Shown here in pieces: positions 44,248 through 53,900 of a DNA stretch of 64,000 nt. This stretch comes from Pseudomonas sp. Fl4BN1 (GTDB taxonomy: Bacteria > Pseudomonadota > Gammaproteobacteria > Pseudomonadales > Pseudomonadaceae): positions 185,037 through 249,036 of the forward strand of contig NZ_JAAARM010000007.1 in NCBI RefSeq assembly GCF_009908285.1, in the 5' to 3' direction. Both the position numbers and the translations under genes were made by a program. The number at the start of each line of letters is the position of its first letter. Position 1 is the first letter of the stretch. The notes below the pieces were generated by a model. It was not told the origin of the DNA, searched no databases, and saw only the letters and a list, made by a program, of their open reading frames with translations.

Positions 44248-45900
44248 ATGCTTCCTGCCTTTGACGCCTACGACTACATCGTGGTTGGCGCCGGTCCCGC
44301 CGGCTGCCTGTTGGCCAATCGGCTGTCCGCCAATCCCCAGCACCGGGTGCTGCTGCTGGAAGCTGGTGGTCGCGACAACTACCCCTGGATCCACATTCCC
44401 GTCGGCTATCTGTTCTGCATCGGTAACCCGCGTACCGACTGGTGCTTCAAGACCGAGGCCGAGCCCGGCCTGCAAGGCCGCAGCCTGAGCTACCCGCGAG
44501 GCAAGGTGCTGGGGGGCTGCTCGTCGATCAACGGCATGATCTACATGCGCGGCCAGGCCGCCGACTACGATGGCTGGGCCGCCGAGGGCAACCCGGGCTG
44601 GAGCTGGAATGAGGTGTTGCCGCTGTTCAAGCAGAGCGAGAACCATTTTGCCGGGGACAGCGAACTGCACGGCGCCAAGGGCGAGTGGCGGGTCGAGCGC
44701 CAGCGCCTGTCGTGGCCGATCCTCGACGCCTTCCGTGCAGCCGCCGAGCAGAGCGGTATTGCCAACACCGATGACTTCAACGGCGGCGACAACGAGGGCT
44801 GCGGCTACTTCCAGGTCAACCAGAAGGCCGGGGTGCGCTGGAACGCCGCCAAGGCCTTTCTCAAACCGATTGCCCAGCGGCCCAACCTCACCGTGCTGAC
44901 CGATATCGAGGTGCAGCGGCTGATCCTCGAGGACGGTCGTGCGGTGGCGGTCCGAGCCCACTGCCAGGGGCGCCTGCAGAACTTCAAGGCCCGTAGGGAG
45001 ATCATTCTCTGCGCCGGCGCCATCGGCACGCCGAGCATTCTGCAACGCTCCGGCATCGGCCCCAGCCCACTCCTGCAACGCTTGGGCATTGGCGTCAGCC
45101 ACGCCCTGCCCGGGGTCGGCGGCAACCTTCAGGATCACCTGCAGTTGCGGCTGATCTACAAGCTGGAAAACGCCCGTACCCTGAACCAGATTGCCGGCAG
45201 CCTGTGGGGCAAGATGGGCATGGGCCTGCGCTACCTGTACGACCGCAGCGGGCCGCTGTCCATGGCCCCGAGCCAGCTGGGCGCCTTCGCCCGCTCGGGC
45301 CCGGAGCAAACCCGCGCCAACCTCGAATACCACGTGCAGCCGCTGTCCCTGGAGCGTTTCGGCGAGCCGCTGCACAGCTTCCCGGCCTTCACCGCTTCGG
45401 TCTGCGACCTGCGCCCACAGAGCCGTGGCCGGGTCGAGATTCGCTCCGTGGAGCCAGGGGATGCCCCGCTGATCCAGCCCAACTACCTCAGCCATCCGGA
45501 AGACCTGCGGGTCGCCGCCGATGCCATCCGCCTGACCCGGCGCATCGTCGGCGCCCCGGCCCTGCAGCCGTTCAAACCCAGCGAATACCTGCCCGGGCCC
45601 GAGCTGCAAAGTGATGAGCAATTGCACGAAGCTGCTGCGCGCATCGGCACCACCATCTTCCATCCGGTGGGCACCTGCCGCATGGGCACCGATGCCAATG
45701 CCGTGGTCGACGCGCAACTGCGGGTGCACGGCATTCCCGGGCTGCGGATTGCCGATGCCTCGATCATGCCGCGCATTACCTCTGGCAATACCTGTTCACC
45801 CACCTTGATGATCGCCGAGAAGGCCGCCGAGCTGATTCTCGCCAACGTTCCCAGGAGCAGCGTCCAGACCAGAGAACCCGCCACCCCGGCATTACCGTAG
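44248..45900 (+). CDS. GMC-family FAD oxidoreductase (alcohol/choline dehydrogenase-like)
   Basis: 550 residues with GAGG before the ATG. FAD-binding VVGAGPAGCLLANRL at residues 11-25, GMC signature 1 in RGKVLGGCSSINGMIYMRG (split: GKVLGGCSSINGM), signature 2 in CAGAIGTPSILQRSGIG. Active-site His in FHPVGTCRMG and Asn in SGNTCSP, so an alcohol oxidase/dehydrogenase activity is expected; it resembles AlkJ- and choline dehydrogenase-type enzymes. Substrate unknown. Its stop codon lies inside the first arm of a REPIN. An MHS-type symporter follows. Confidence 0.9.
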   Translation: MLPAFDAYDYIVVGAGPAGCLLANRLSANPQHRVLLLEAGGRDNYPWIHIPVGYLFCIGNPRTDWCFKTEAEPGLQGRSLSYPRGKVLGGCSSINGMIYMRGQAADYDGWAAEGNPGWSWNEVLPLFKQSENHFAGDSELHGAKGEWRVERQRLSWPILDAFRAAAEQSGIANTDDFNGGDNEGCGYFQVNQKAGVRWNAAKAFLKPIAQRPNLTVLTDIEVQRLILEDGRAVAVRAHCQGRLQNFKARREIILCAGAIGTPSILQRSGIGPSPLLQRLGIGVSHALPGVGGNLQDHLQLRLIYKLENARTLNQIAGSLWGKMGMGLRYLYDRSGPLSMAPSQLGAFARSGPEQTRANLEYHVQPLSLERFGEPLHSFPAFTASVCDLRPQSRGRVEIRSVEPGDAPLIQPNYLSHPEDLRVAADAIRLTRRIVGAPALQPFKPSEYLPGPELQSDEQLHEAAARIGTTIFHPVGTCRMGTDANAVVDAQLRVHGIPGLRIADASIMPRITSGNTCSPTLMIAEKAAELILANVPRSSVQTREPATPALP

Positions 45901-45967
45901 GAGCCGGCTTGCCGGCGAAGGCGTCTGCAAGGCCGGCAGCCTCTTCGCTGGCAAGCCAGCTCCTACG
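45897..45967. repeat. REPIN (inverted pair of REP sequences)
   Basis: GTAGGAGCCGGCTTGCCGGC opens and GCTGGCAAGCCAGCTCCTAC closes the element, facing each other. This is the usual Pseudomonas REPIN layout. Its first bases supply the TAG stop of the GMC gene. Confidence 0.85.
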
Positions 45968-46075
45968 GGTGAGGAAAACGAGGGTTCAGCGCACAGTCGC
46001 GGTGAATCGCAACAACGGCACCGGTCACGGCGCCGGCAGTGGAACAACAACAATAATCACTGTAAGGAACCCCCT

Positions 46076-47698
46076 ATGTCAGAGCACGCTCAGCCTCTCA
46101 ATGCGTCCCTGGACGACTCCGCCGCCAAGGGCAGCCAGAAGGTCATCTTCGCCTCGTCCCTCGGCACGGTGTTCGAGTGGTACGACTTTTTCCTGTATGG
46201 CGCCCTGGCGGCGGTGATCAGCAAGCAGTTCTTCGCCGGGGTCAACGACACCACGGCGTTCATCTTCGCCCTGATGGCCTTCGCCGCCGGCTTCGTCGTG
46301 CGACCGTTCGGGGCCCTGGTATTCGGCCGCCTGGGGGACATGATCGGGCGCAAGTACACCTTCCTCGCCACCATCATCCTCATGGGCCTGGCGACCTTCG
46401 CCGTGGGCCTGCTGCCCAACTACGCGAGCATTGGCATTGCCGCGCCGATCATCCTGGTGGCCCTGCGCATGCTCCAGGGCCTGGCCCTGGGCGGTGAGTA
46501 CGGCGGCGCCGCGACCTATGTCGCCGAGCATGCGCCCCACGGCAAGCGCGGCTTGCACACCAGCTGGATCCAGTCCACCGCGACCCTCGGCCTGTTGCTG
46601 TCGTTGCTGGTGGTGCTGGCCTGTCGCTATTTCACCGGCGACCAGTTCGAGGTCTGGGGCTGGCGCCTGCCGTTCCTGCTGTCGATCGTGCTGCTGGGCA
46701 TTTCCACCTGGATCCGCATGAGCCTGCACGAGTCGCCGGCGTTCCTGAAAATGAAGGAGGAAGGCAAGGCCAGCCAGGCGCCGATCCGCGAGTCCTTCGG
46801 CAAATGGGAAAACCTCAAGGTGGTGCTGATCGCCCTGTTCAGCATCAATGCCGGGCAAGCGGTGACCTTCTACGCCGCACAGTTCTATGTGCTGTTCTTC
46901 CTCACCCAGTTCCTCAAGATGGACCCGGCCCTGGCCAACAGCCTGCTGATCATCAGCGTGGTGATCGGCGCACCGATGTTCATCTTCTTCGGCTGGCTCT
47001 CGGACAAGGTCGGGCGCAAGCCGGTGCTGATGCTCGGCCTGCTGCTGGCCACGGTGCTGTACTTTCCGATCTTCAAGGCCCTGGCCCACTACGCCAACCC
47101 GGCCATCGACCAGGCCAGCCGCCAGGCGCCCATCAGCGTCACGGCGGATCCGGCCACCTGCACCTTCCAGTTCGACCCGGTGGGCAAGGCGCGCTTCGAC
47201 AGCCCCTGTGACAAGGTCAAGACCTTCCTGGTGAAGCAGGGCCTGCCCTACAGCAGCATCGCCGCCCCGGCCGGCAGCCCGGTACAGGTGAGTGTCGGGG
47301 AGGTGAAGATCGACGGCTTCGACGAGGCCGCCCTGCGCGGCGCAGTGACCCTGGCCGGCTATCCGCAGCAGGCTGACAGCCAGAACGTCAATAAAACCAT
47401 GGTGGTGGTGCTGATCGTGGCCCTGATCCTGATTGCCGCGATGTGCTACGGCCCGCTGGCGGCGCTGATGGTCGAGCTGTTCCCGACCCGTATCCGCTAC
47501 ACCTCGATGTCCCTGCCCTACCACATCGGCAATGGCTGGTTCGGCGGTTTCCTGCCCACCGTGTCCTTTGCCCTGGTGGTGTACACCGGCGATATCTTCT
47601 ATGGCCTGTGGTACCCGGTGCTGATCACCGGGGTCAGCCTGGTGGTGGGCCTGCTGTGCCTGCATGAGACGCGGGATGTGGATATCGACCACGTCTGA
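46076..47698 (+). CDS. MHS-family metabolite:H+ symporter
   Basis: 540 residues, AAGGA before the ATG. Family motifs: FASSLGTVFEWYDFFLYGAL in the first helix, GRLGDMIGRKYTF in loop 2-3 (motif A), and GLALGGEYGGAATYVAEHAP. An extra extracytoplasmic stretch of about 90 residues (340-430, with two cysteines in ATCTFQF and SPCDKVK) interrupts the C-terminal half, longer than in the shikimate or proline/betaine carriers. It follows the GMC gene and REPIN, and may import an organic acid or osmolyte linked to the GMC enzyme. Confidence 0.85.
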   Translation: MSEHAQPLNASLDDSAAKGSQKVIFASSLGTVFEWYDFFLYGALAAVISKQFFAGVNDTTAFIFALMAFAAGFVVRPFGALVFGRLGDMIGRKYTFLATIILMGLATFAVGLLPNYASIGIAAPIILVALRMLQGLALGGEYGGAATYVAEHAPHGKRGLHTSWIQSTATLGLLLSLLVVLACRYFTGDQFEVWGWRLPFLLSIVLLGISTWIRMSLHESPAFLKMKEEGKASQAPIRESFGKWENLKVVLIALFSINAGQAVTFYAAQFYVLFFLTQFLKMDPALANSLLIISVVIGAPMFIFFGWLSDKVGRKPVLMLGLLLATVLYFPIFKALAHYANPAIDQASRQAPISVTADPATCTFQFDPVGKARFDSPCDKVKTFLVKQGLPYSSIAAPAGSPVQVSVGEVKIDGFDEAALRGAVTLAGYPQQADSQNVNKTMVVVLIVALILIAAMCYGPLAALMVELFPTRIRYTSMSLPYHIGNGWFGGFLPTVSFALVVYTGDIFYGLWYPVLITGVSLVVGLLCLHETRDVDIDHV

Positions 47699-47705
47699 CG
47701 GGTGG

Positions 47706-48057
47706 TTCGCTGGCAAGCCAGCTCCTACACGGGGATTGCCGGCGGGCGCGGTTCTGTAGGAGCCGGCTTGCCGGCGAAGGCGTACGTACAGGCGGCGCCG
47801 GGCTTGCGGGCCTCTTCGCTGGCAAGCCAGCTCCTACACGGGGATTGCCGGCGAGCGCGGTTCTGTAGGAACCGGCTTGCCGGCGAAGGCGTACGTACAG
47901 GCGGCGCCGGGCTTGCGGGCCTCTTCGCTGGCAAGCCAGCTCATACACGGGGATTGCCGGCGAGCGCGGTTCTGTAGGAGCCGGCTTGCCGGCGAAGGCG
48001 TACGTACAGGCGGCGCCGGGCTTGCGGGCCTCTTCGCTGGCAAGCCAGCTCCTACAG
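47706..48057. repeat. Tandem array of REPIN units, 109-bp period
   Basis: The sequence TTCGCTGGCAAGCCAGCTCC recurs at 47706, 47815, 47924 and 48033, exactly 109 bases apart, giving three complete units and part of a fourth. Each unit contains a face-to-face REP pair and a GTACGTAC palindrome. Copies differ at only a few positions, so the expansion is recent. Short frames through it are not genes. Confidence 0.92.
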
Positions 48058-48066
48058 GGGGCGGGG

Positions 48067-49293
48067 TCAGGTGTTGTTGCACCCCTTGGCAATGGAGTCT
48101 TCGTTGGAGGTATAAGGCCGCGACGGCTCCAGGTTCCACTGCGGCTTGTCCCGGGCGATGTTGAAGTGGCACACCAGTTGGCGGCGCATGCTGCCTACGG
48201 TGCTGTCACGATTGTCCGGGTTGTTCTTCCACTGGGCGTCCAGGTAGTGATCGCTGGCCAGTTCGTTGAAGAAGTTGTTGGTCTGGTTGTCCTTGACCTT
48301 GCGCCCGCAGTCAGTAGGCGTCACTTCCAGGGTCATGAGCTTCTTGCCGAAGCCCGGATCGTCGCGCTCGATCCAGGCGGCACTCTGCACATAACGCTCG
48401 CAGCTGTCCTTCTCGGTGACGGGCTGGATCACTTGCTTCTTGCTGTCGTAGACAAAGCTGGCGTCCTGCTGCTGGCTCTGCGGCAACTTCATGTTGATCA
48501 CCGGCAGGTACTGCTGGACCGCCTTGTACCACTGGATCTGGTTCAACCGCGCCCCTTCCAGGCCGCCGTCCTCGGTGTAGAACAGCGCCAGGATCGACGG
48601 CGACTTCGGCGGCTTCTCCTCCCATTTGGCCAGGCGCAACTCGTTCTGGGTGGTGAAGGATTCGCCGGCGATCTGCGCCATGGCGCGAATGCTCTGGTAG
48701 AACGCCGGGCCCGCCGCGCTGTTGCGTTCGTCACGCACGTCGAAGGAGCACTGACGGGAGTGGTCGCCACCGTTCTGGCGATAGTGGGTGCCCCACTGTT
48801 CAGCGGTGGTCACGCCGACTTCGTGGCAGTACTTTTCCAGATTGCCGGGAGTGCGCCGGGAATCGGTGCAACCTTGCTGCTGACGATCATCGGTGGCAGC
48901 GTCGATGGGGAACGAGCAGAGCACCGCGTAATCCTGGTGATCCTTGGGGTTGCCGAAAACCGTGTCGAAGATAAACCCGCTCTGCAGCCCGTAGGCCAGC
49001 TTGCGGTACTTCGAATCCTTGCGCAGGTAAGACGCCGAGACCCCGCCGCTGGCCTGGCTTTTCGGGCTGATGCTGTAGAACTGATAGTCGGTGGAGGGCC
49101 AGGTGGCGCGAAACAGCACCCCGGAGCAGAGGAATGCCGGCTTCGACGGGCCGCCGCAATCCTGGCGAGTGTCGTTGTACAACTGGGTCAGGCGGGCCAC
49201 CGTGTCGCTGCCCTGATCGGCGTGGGCGGTGGACAACAAACACAGGCTGGCAAGGCTGACAGCGCAGGCGATCGAGGTGCTGCTTGGTTTCAT
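48067..49293 (-). CDS. Halovibrin-like secreted protein with C-terminal DUF2599-like module
   Basis: 408 residues from an ATG with GGAAG; long frame upstream rejected. Signal peptide (IACAVSLASLCLLSTAHA) is followed by a domain with LYNDTRQDCGGPSKPAFLCSGVLFRAT. The C-terminal ~110 residues (YVQSAAWIERDDPGFGKK to QWNLEPSRP) form a module that recurs twice in the paralog at 50339-52021. The name halovibrin (HvnA) is from memory of similar Pseudomonas proteins; the activity (an ADP-ribosyltransferase claim exists for Vibrio) is not verifiable here. Many cysteines suggest an extracytoplasmic protein. Confidence 0.65.
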   Translation of the reverse strand: MKPSSTSIACAVSLASLCLLSTAHADQGSDTVARLTQLYNDTRQDCGGPSKPAFLCSGVLFRATWPSTDYQFYSISPKSQASGGVSASYLRKDSKYRKLAYGLQSGFIFDTVFGNPKDHQDYAVLCSFPIDAATDDRQQQGCTDSRRTPGNLEKYCHEVGVTTAEQWGTHYRQNGGDHSRQCSFDVRDERNSAAGPAFYQSIRAMAQIAGESFTTQNELRLAKWEEKPPKSPSILALFYTEDGGLEGARLNQIQWYKAVQQYLPVINMKLPQSQQQDASFVYDSKKQVIQPVTEKDSCERYVQSAAWIERDDPGFGKKLMTLEVTPTDCGRKVKDNQTNNFFNELASDHYLDAQWKNNPDNRDSTVGSMRRQLVCHFNIARDKPQWNLEPSRPYTSNEDSIAKGCNNT

Positions 49294-49555
49294 GACAAGA
49301 CTTCCGTGTGGTGTGAAATCCCTGGCCAGCCGCTTGGCCCGGCTGGCGATGCACACAGAATAGAAACGCTTTTTACCGCTTCTTGAATCTTTGCCCCGCT
49401 TGTCCCCCATGACCGCCTCATCCAGGCCCGATGCAGGCCCGCCCGACGCTGCAGCCGACACCCGCGCCGACCGCGCTCGGTTGCGGATCAGCGTCGCTTG
49501 AACAACGCAACGCTTTGCGCCACTGTCTCGGCACTTTTTCCGGCGGAGCCCGAAC

Positions 49556-50287
49556 ATGCTGTTCATCCTTCCAGCAGTCGTTGCATTGGCCTTGATCCTG
49601 GTGCTCTGGCGCCGGCAGAAGGCCCTCGCGGCCTTGCGCCGCGAAGTCCATATCCGCAACTTCAGCCTACCGCCGCGGCTGTTCGCACCGCTGCGTACCC
49701 AGCATCCGCACCTCAGCCTCAAGGACTGCCAACTGGTGGCCCAGGGCTTGCGCCAGTTCTTCCTGGCCTATCTGAAAAGCGGCGAGCGCTATGTGTCAAT
49801 GCCGTCCCAGGTAGTGGATGACCTGTGGCACGAATTCATCCTGCACACCCGCGACTACCAAGCCTTCTGTGATCAGGCCTTCGTCCAATTCCTCCATCAC
49901 ACCCCGGCGGCAGCCCTCGGCCAGAACCCCGAGCAGCAGAGCAACCATGGCCTGCGCCGGGTCTGGCGCCAGGCCTGCCTGGAGGAAAACATCAACCCGG
50001 CCAGCCCCAGTCGCTTGCCGTTGCTGTTCGCCCTGGATACCAAGCTGAAGATTGCCAACGGCTTTCACTATGTCGCCGACTGCCAGTCCCTGCGCCGCCT
50101 CACGGACAACGGCACCAGCAGTACGCTGATTCACTGCGGCAGCGACTTGCACGGGGGTGACTCCGGCAGTGACAGCAGCGACAGCTCGCGTTTTGGCGGC
50201 GATGGCGACAGCGCCAGCAGTGACGGGAGCGGTGGCGACAGCAGCGGTTGCGGCGGCGGGGGCTGTGGCGGCGGAGGTGGCGACTGA
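49556..50287 (+). CDS. GRDP-like protein with Gly/Ser/Cys-rich tail
   Basis: 243 residues. One N-terminal membrane helix (residues 2-18), then a helical domain with VDDLWHEFILHTRDYQAFC and QFLHHTP, the signature of glycine-rich domain-like (DUF1399) proteins. The last ~50 residues are low complexity: Asp/Ser/Gly followed by SGCGGGGCGGGGGD. The start has GGAG about 8 bases upstream. It lies between two divergent-related halovibrin-like genes but on the other strand. Function unknown. Confidence 0.68.
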   Translation: MLFILPAVVALALILVLWRRQKALAALRREVHIRNFSLPPRLFAPLRTQHPHLSLKDCQLVAQGLRQFFLAYLKSGERYVSMPSQVVDDLWHEFILHTRDYQAFCDQAFVQFLHHTPAAALGQNPEQQSNHGLRRVWRQACLEENINPASPSRLPLLFALDTKLKIANGFHYVADCQSLRRLTDNGTSSTLIHCGSDLHGGDSGSDSSDSSRFGGDGDSASSDGSGGDSSGCGGGGCGGGGGD

Positions 50288-50338
50288 AGACCAGGGATCA
50301 CCTGCACCTCAGGCCGTCACCCGGCTACGCCCCCTGGC

Positions 50339-52021
50339 TCAGAGTGGATTGCACCCGGCGGCCTTGGCTTGGCTGGCCGACACTGCGGGGCGAAATGGCT
50401 CCAGGTTCCACGGGGTCTTGTTGCGGTAATTGACCAGCACACACCCCAGCTGCACGCGCATGCTGCCCGCGGCCTTTTCCTCGTTGCGCCAGTTGTCATC
50501 GTTGCCCCGCAAGGCAAACAGCTGGTCATACAACGCGCTCAATTGCGCCTCCGGCAAGGCCCGGCCGGCGGCAGTGGGCACCACGCTGAGGGTCCATTCC
50601 TGCTTGCCGCTGCCCGGATCGTGGCGCTGGATCCAGTCGGCGGAAGCAATGTACTGCGGGGCCTTGGCCGGCAGCGGATTGCAACCTGCCTTGGCCGCCT
50701 CCTGCGGGCTGACGGTGGGCCGGAATGGCTCCAGGTTCCACTCGTTCTTGCCCGGATAGTTGTGGATCAGGCATGCCAGTTGCGCACGCATGCTGCCCGC
50801 TGACTGCTCATTGTCGCGCCACTGGCGATCGGCACCGTGCAGGGCCAGCAGTTCCTGGTACAGGGCTGCTTGATTGCTGCTCTGAATCGCCTTGCCCTGG
50901 GCTGTCGGGATGACATTCAGGGTCCATTCGTTCTGCTGCGTACCCGGGTCAAAACGCTCGACCCAAGCCGCCGAGGCGATGTATTGCCGGGCCGGCTTGA
51001 TGGGCTCAGGCGCCGAAGCCTGGGCGAAGTCCACCGCCTGATCCGCCGCGACATAGCTAAAGCGCCGCTCCGGGGGCTCGGTGAAATCCAGGCGCAGGAT
51101 CGGCACCGTATAGCCCTGGGCCTGGAGCTTCTTCTGGAAATTGCGCGCGCTGCTCAGCCCGTCCTCGGGCTTGGGCGGCGCCTGGTCGCCCCGAGTGGCG
51201 AAATTCTGAGTGCTGTGGACGTTGTAGATAAAGGCATCGATGTACGGCAGGTTGGCGCTGCCATCATTGCTCGCCGAAGCATTTTTCAGCATCAGTTCAT
51301 TGACCTGGGCGCTGTAGGCAAAAGGGTCCTTGGCGCTGGTGCCAGTCCGCGACTCATGCACCTGGATCATCGCCCGCCAGTCACTGGGGTGCTCGACGTT
51401 CCACGAACACTGGTTGGTCTGGATCGGTCCCTTGAGCAGCCCAGTGTAACGCTGGGTCCATTGCTGGGCGGTGGTCACCCCGGCTTCGGAGCAGGTACCG
51501 TAGGCCAGTTGCGCGTTGCGGTTGCTCATCGCCGGTTGCGCGGCCCGTGGCGGTTCGCGGTTGTCGAAATAGCCGCAGCCGTACCATTTGCGCTCCGGCC
51601 CGGTACCGCCGTCGAAGGCGTAGATGCAGGTCCAGCCCTGCTCCTTGACCGGCAGGCTCAAGGCGCGGGCATCCATGGGAGTGCGCAGGATGAAACCCGC
51701 CGGATGGATGAGGATGCGGGTGCTCAGGTCTTTGCGAATCCATGAGTAGGAAGTGGCGCCGATCTTGATCGCGTAGGGGCTGTAGTCCCAGGGGTTGAAG
51801 GGCCCGTCGTTGACCATGCGCAAGGTCACGCCGCTGCAATAGTAGTGCCCGCGGGGCGCGCCAGTGTCGGGCTCCTGGCAGGCGCTGCTCAGGGTGTTGT
51901 AGTTGCGGTTGATGCGCTCCAGGGTCAGCAGCGGATCAAGCGGCGGCTGGGCCGCCAGGGCGGAAAATGCCAGGGGCAGAGTCCATCCCAGGAACAACGA
52001 AATACGGGCTGTCGAGTGCAT
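50339..52021 (-). CDS. Second halovibrin-like secreted protein with two C-terminal modules
   Basis: 560 residues, AAGGAGG before the ATG. Signal peptide (LFLGWTLPLAFSALA), then a domain related to the first paralog (RINRNYNTLSSACQEPD, HYYCSGVTLRMV, EAGVTTAQQWTQRYTG matched by EVGVTTAEQWGTHYRQ). Two tandem C-terminal repeats of ~110 residues: IASAAWVERFDPGTQQNEWT and IASADWIQRHDPGSGKQEWT, each ending NPL. So the family shows module duplication. Probably exported; cytotoxic function is possible but unproven. Confidence 0.65.
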   Translation of the reverse strand: MHSTARISLFLGWTLPLAFSALAAQPPLDPLLTLERINRNYNTLSSACQEPDTGAPRGHYYCSGVTLRMVNDGPFNPWDYSPYAIKIGATSYSWIRKDLSTRILIHPAGFILRTPMDARALSLPVKEQGWTCIYAFDGGTGPERKWYGCGYFDNREPPRAAQPAMSNRNAQLAYGTCSEAGVTTAQQWTQRYTGLLKGPIQTNQCSWNVEHPSDWRAMIQVHESRTGTSAKDPFAYSAQVNELMLKNASASNDGSANLPYIDAFIYNVHSTQNFATRGDQAPPKPEDGLSSARNFQKKLQAQGYTVPILRLDFTEPPERRFSYVAADQAVDFAQASAPEPIKPARQYIASAAWVERFDPGTQQNEWTLNVIPTAQGKAIQSSNQAALYQELLALHGADRQWRDNEQSAGSMRAQLACLIHNYPGKNEWNLEPFRPTVSPQEAAKAGCNPLPAKAPQYIASADWIQRHDPGSGKQEWTLSVVPTAAGRALPEAQLSALYDQLFALRGNDDNWRNEEKAAGSMRVQLGCVLVNYRNKTPWNLEPFRPAVSASQAKAAGCNPL

Positions 52022-52145
52022 GGGCGACCTCCTTGTCGCAGCGCTGGATAGGCATCTGAAAGGCAGCGTAGACCAGCGTCGGAGCACCGCCAGGGATTTT
52101 TATCGGGCTAGGGAAACGGACGATTCAGAGGGGCACAGCGCTCAA

Positions 52146-52170
52146 GGAACGGCGCATTGCGCGCCGTTCC
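52146..52170 (-). terminator. Intrinsic terminator-like hairpin after the serralysin gene
   Basis: GGAACGGCGCGCAATGCGCCGTTCC, written as arms GGAACGGCGC and GCGCCGTTCC with a 5-base loop, lies 15 bases beyond the stop. Confidence 0.7.
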
Positions 52171-52185
52171 CGTGACAGAGGTTGA

Positions 52186-53619
52186 TCAGGCGATGATGTC
52201 AGTCACTGCCGCCTGGCCGACGGTACCCACGGCAAAATCTACCGTGCCGTGACCGGTCAGGTCGATCATCAGGCTGGTCTGGTTGGTTTCAGCGTAGTAG
52301 GTCAGGATCGCGTCGCCGGCATGGCCGGTGAAGCCGCTGACGAAGTTCAGGGTGGCGCCCCCGCTGGCAAATTGCGGGATGCCGGTGAGGTCGATCTTGT
52401 CCTCGCCACTGACGAAATCCATGATCCAGTCCGGGGCATCGAAGGTCGAATCCGATGCTGCGCCGAACACGAAAGTATCGGCCCCGGCACCGCCCCACAG
52501 CGTATCGCCGCCACCACCGCCATAGATGATGTCGTCGCCGGCACCGCCTTCGAGGATGTTCGCCGCCGCGTTGCCGATCAGCAGGTCATTGCCCGAGCCA
52601 CCGATAGCGTTTTCCACTGTCACGCCGTGGGCGATGGAGACGTTGCCCACCAAGCCGCCGACATCGGAGAAGCCGCCGGCGTTGAGGTTGATCTTCTGGT
52701 TCTGGCTGAAACCGGAGAAGTCCAGGGTGTCGTTGCCACCGCCGTCCCACACTGCGAATACCAGCTTGTCGGTGTTGGAATGGGCGCTGTAGAAGTCACG
52801 GCCGGTGTTGGAGTTGAAGCCGTACACGGTGTCGTCGGCGCGGGTTTCATGGTTGGCGCCATAGAGCTTCTGCACCGCCACGATATCGTCCAGCAACGGT
52901 GCCGAGGCGTAGGCGCCACTGCCGTCCTTGCTGAAGTTCTGCCCGGTATTGCCCTCACTCCAGTAGCTCATCAGGCTGTAGCCGCGAGTGTCCTGGGCAT
53001 AGGTCACGTCGTTGTAGGTCGGATTGCCGCTGCCGGCGTTGTAGACCCCCGGATGGGACAGGCCCAGGGTGTGACCGATTTCGTGGGTCAGGGTCTGGCG
53101 GCCGTAGTTGCCGTTGCCTGGAGTCTCGTTGACCCGGTATTGGTCGTTGATCAGGTACCAGGACTGGCCGTCGTAGCTGCCGCCGGAGGGCAGGTAGGCA
53201 AAGGCGGCGCCGCCGGTGCTGACGTTGTAGTTGCCGAAGGTCATGTGCCCGTCGCCACCCTTGGCGGCTTCGCTGAAGGTGACGTTGGCCACGTCGGCCC
53301 AGGATTGCAGGGACAGCAGGGTCTGGGCTTTCTGCAGTGCGCTGAACTCGCTGAAGGTGCCCAGCTTCGAGTTGTAGTTGGCCGGTTTGTCGGTGAGGAA
53401 GCTGTAGCTCAGGTCGATCTTGCCGTCGCCATTCTGGTCATGCCAGGACAGGCCCTTGCGCAGGATCGAGTCTGCCGCCTGGTCCGCGGTGAACGATGGC
53501 TTGCCGTTCACCAACTGGCTACCGCCACGGTCATACAAGTGGCTGAAGGCCTGGACCTGTTGAAAGGCATTGCTGGCCTCGGCGGCCGAATTGATCCCGT
53601 ACTCAGTTGCTTTTGACAT
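52186..53619 (-). CDS. aprA: Serralysin-type alkaline metalloprotease
   Basis: 477 residues, the standard length. Zinc site [11 protein letters not shown] at 179-189 and the Met-turn in SLMSYW. RTX calcium-binding repeats at about 355-395 ([37 protein letters not shown]), and the C-terminal type I secretion signal ends DIIA. No N-terminal signal peptide, only a short propeptide, as expected for type I export. Normally aprI and aprDEF lie downstream; here there is a terminator and then an unrelated gene, so export must use components encoded elsewhere. Confidence 0.92.
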   Translation of the reverse strand: MSKATEYGINSAAEASNAFQQVQAFSHLYDRGGSQLVNGKPSFTADQAADSILRKGLSWHDQNGDGKIDLSYSFLTDKPANYNSKLGTFSEFSALQKAQTLLSLQSWADVANVTFSEAAKGGDGHMTFGNYNVSTGGAAFAYLPSGGSYDGQSWYLINDQYRVNETPGNGNYGRQTLTHEIGHTLGLSHPGVYNAGSGNPTYNDVTYAQDTRGYSLMSYWSEGNTGQNFSKDGSGAYASAPLLDDIVAVQKLYGANHETRADDTVYGFNSNTGRDFYSAHSNTDKLVFAVWDGGGNDTLDFSGFSQNQKINLNAGGFSDVGGLVGNVSIAHGVTVENAIGGSGNDLLIGNAAANILEGGAGDDIIYGGGGGDTLWGGAGADTFVFGAASDSTFDAPDWIMDFVSGEDKIDLTGIPQFASGGATLNFVSGFTGHAGDAILTYYAETNQTSLMIDLTGHGTVDFAVGTVGQAAVTDIIA

Positions 53620-53900
53620 TGCTACGTCCTTGTTCCAGACAAAAAAAATCTGATAGAACACACGCGACCCCGCCTGCGAGATCGTCCTATCACTCGCCCA
53701 TTGAGGCGCAAGAAACCTGACATATCCGTCGGCCTTGCGTCCACGGTTTTTTTTGTCCTACAAAAGCCCGAAACCGCTCTGGCCCGGGGCAAATATTCCA
53801 CTCGCGCAAGACCCGGGCAGGCGATAGTCTAGGCACTGATCCGGGGCGCAAAAGGGGGCTGCAACGACGGCACCTGCGCCTTTTCCAAAAGGAGTCGATG
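53620..53900. other. Divergent intergenic region upstream of aprA
   Basis: About 280 bases, holding the promoters of aprA and of the small periplasmic protein. No operator recognised; runs of T and A occur at 53639-53647 and 53749-53756. Confidence 0.35.

Noticed and set aside
44242..45729. 495-codon minus-strand open frame
   Set aside because: Antisense shadow of the GMC oxidoreductase.
46079..47716. 545-codon minus-strand open frame
   Set aside because: Antisense to the MHS symporter, His/Gln/Glu-rich, no family features.
47706..48057. CRISPR array
   Set aside because: Regular spacing is present, but the whole 109-bp unit is repeated with no variable spacers and there are no cas genes.
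47702..48172. Several short frames on both strands with repeated peptide
   Set aside because: They only translate the REPIN array; the repeat period, not coding selection, makes the pattern.
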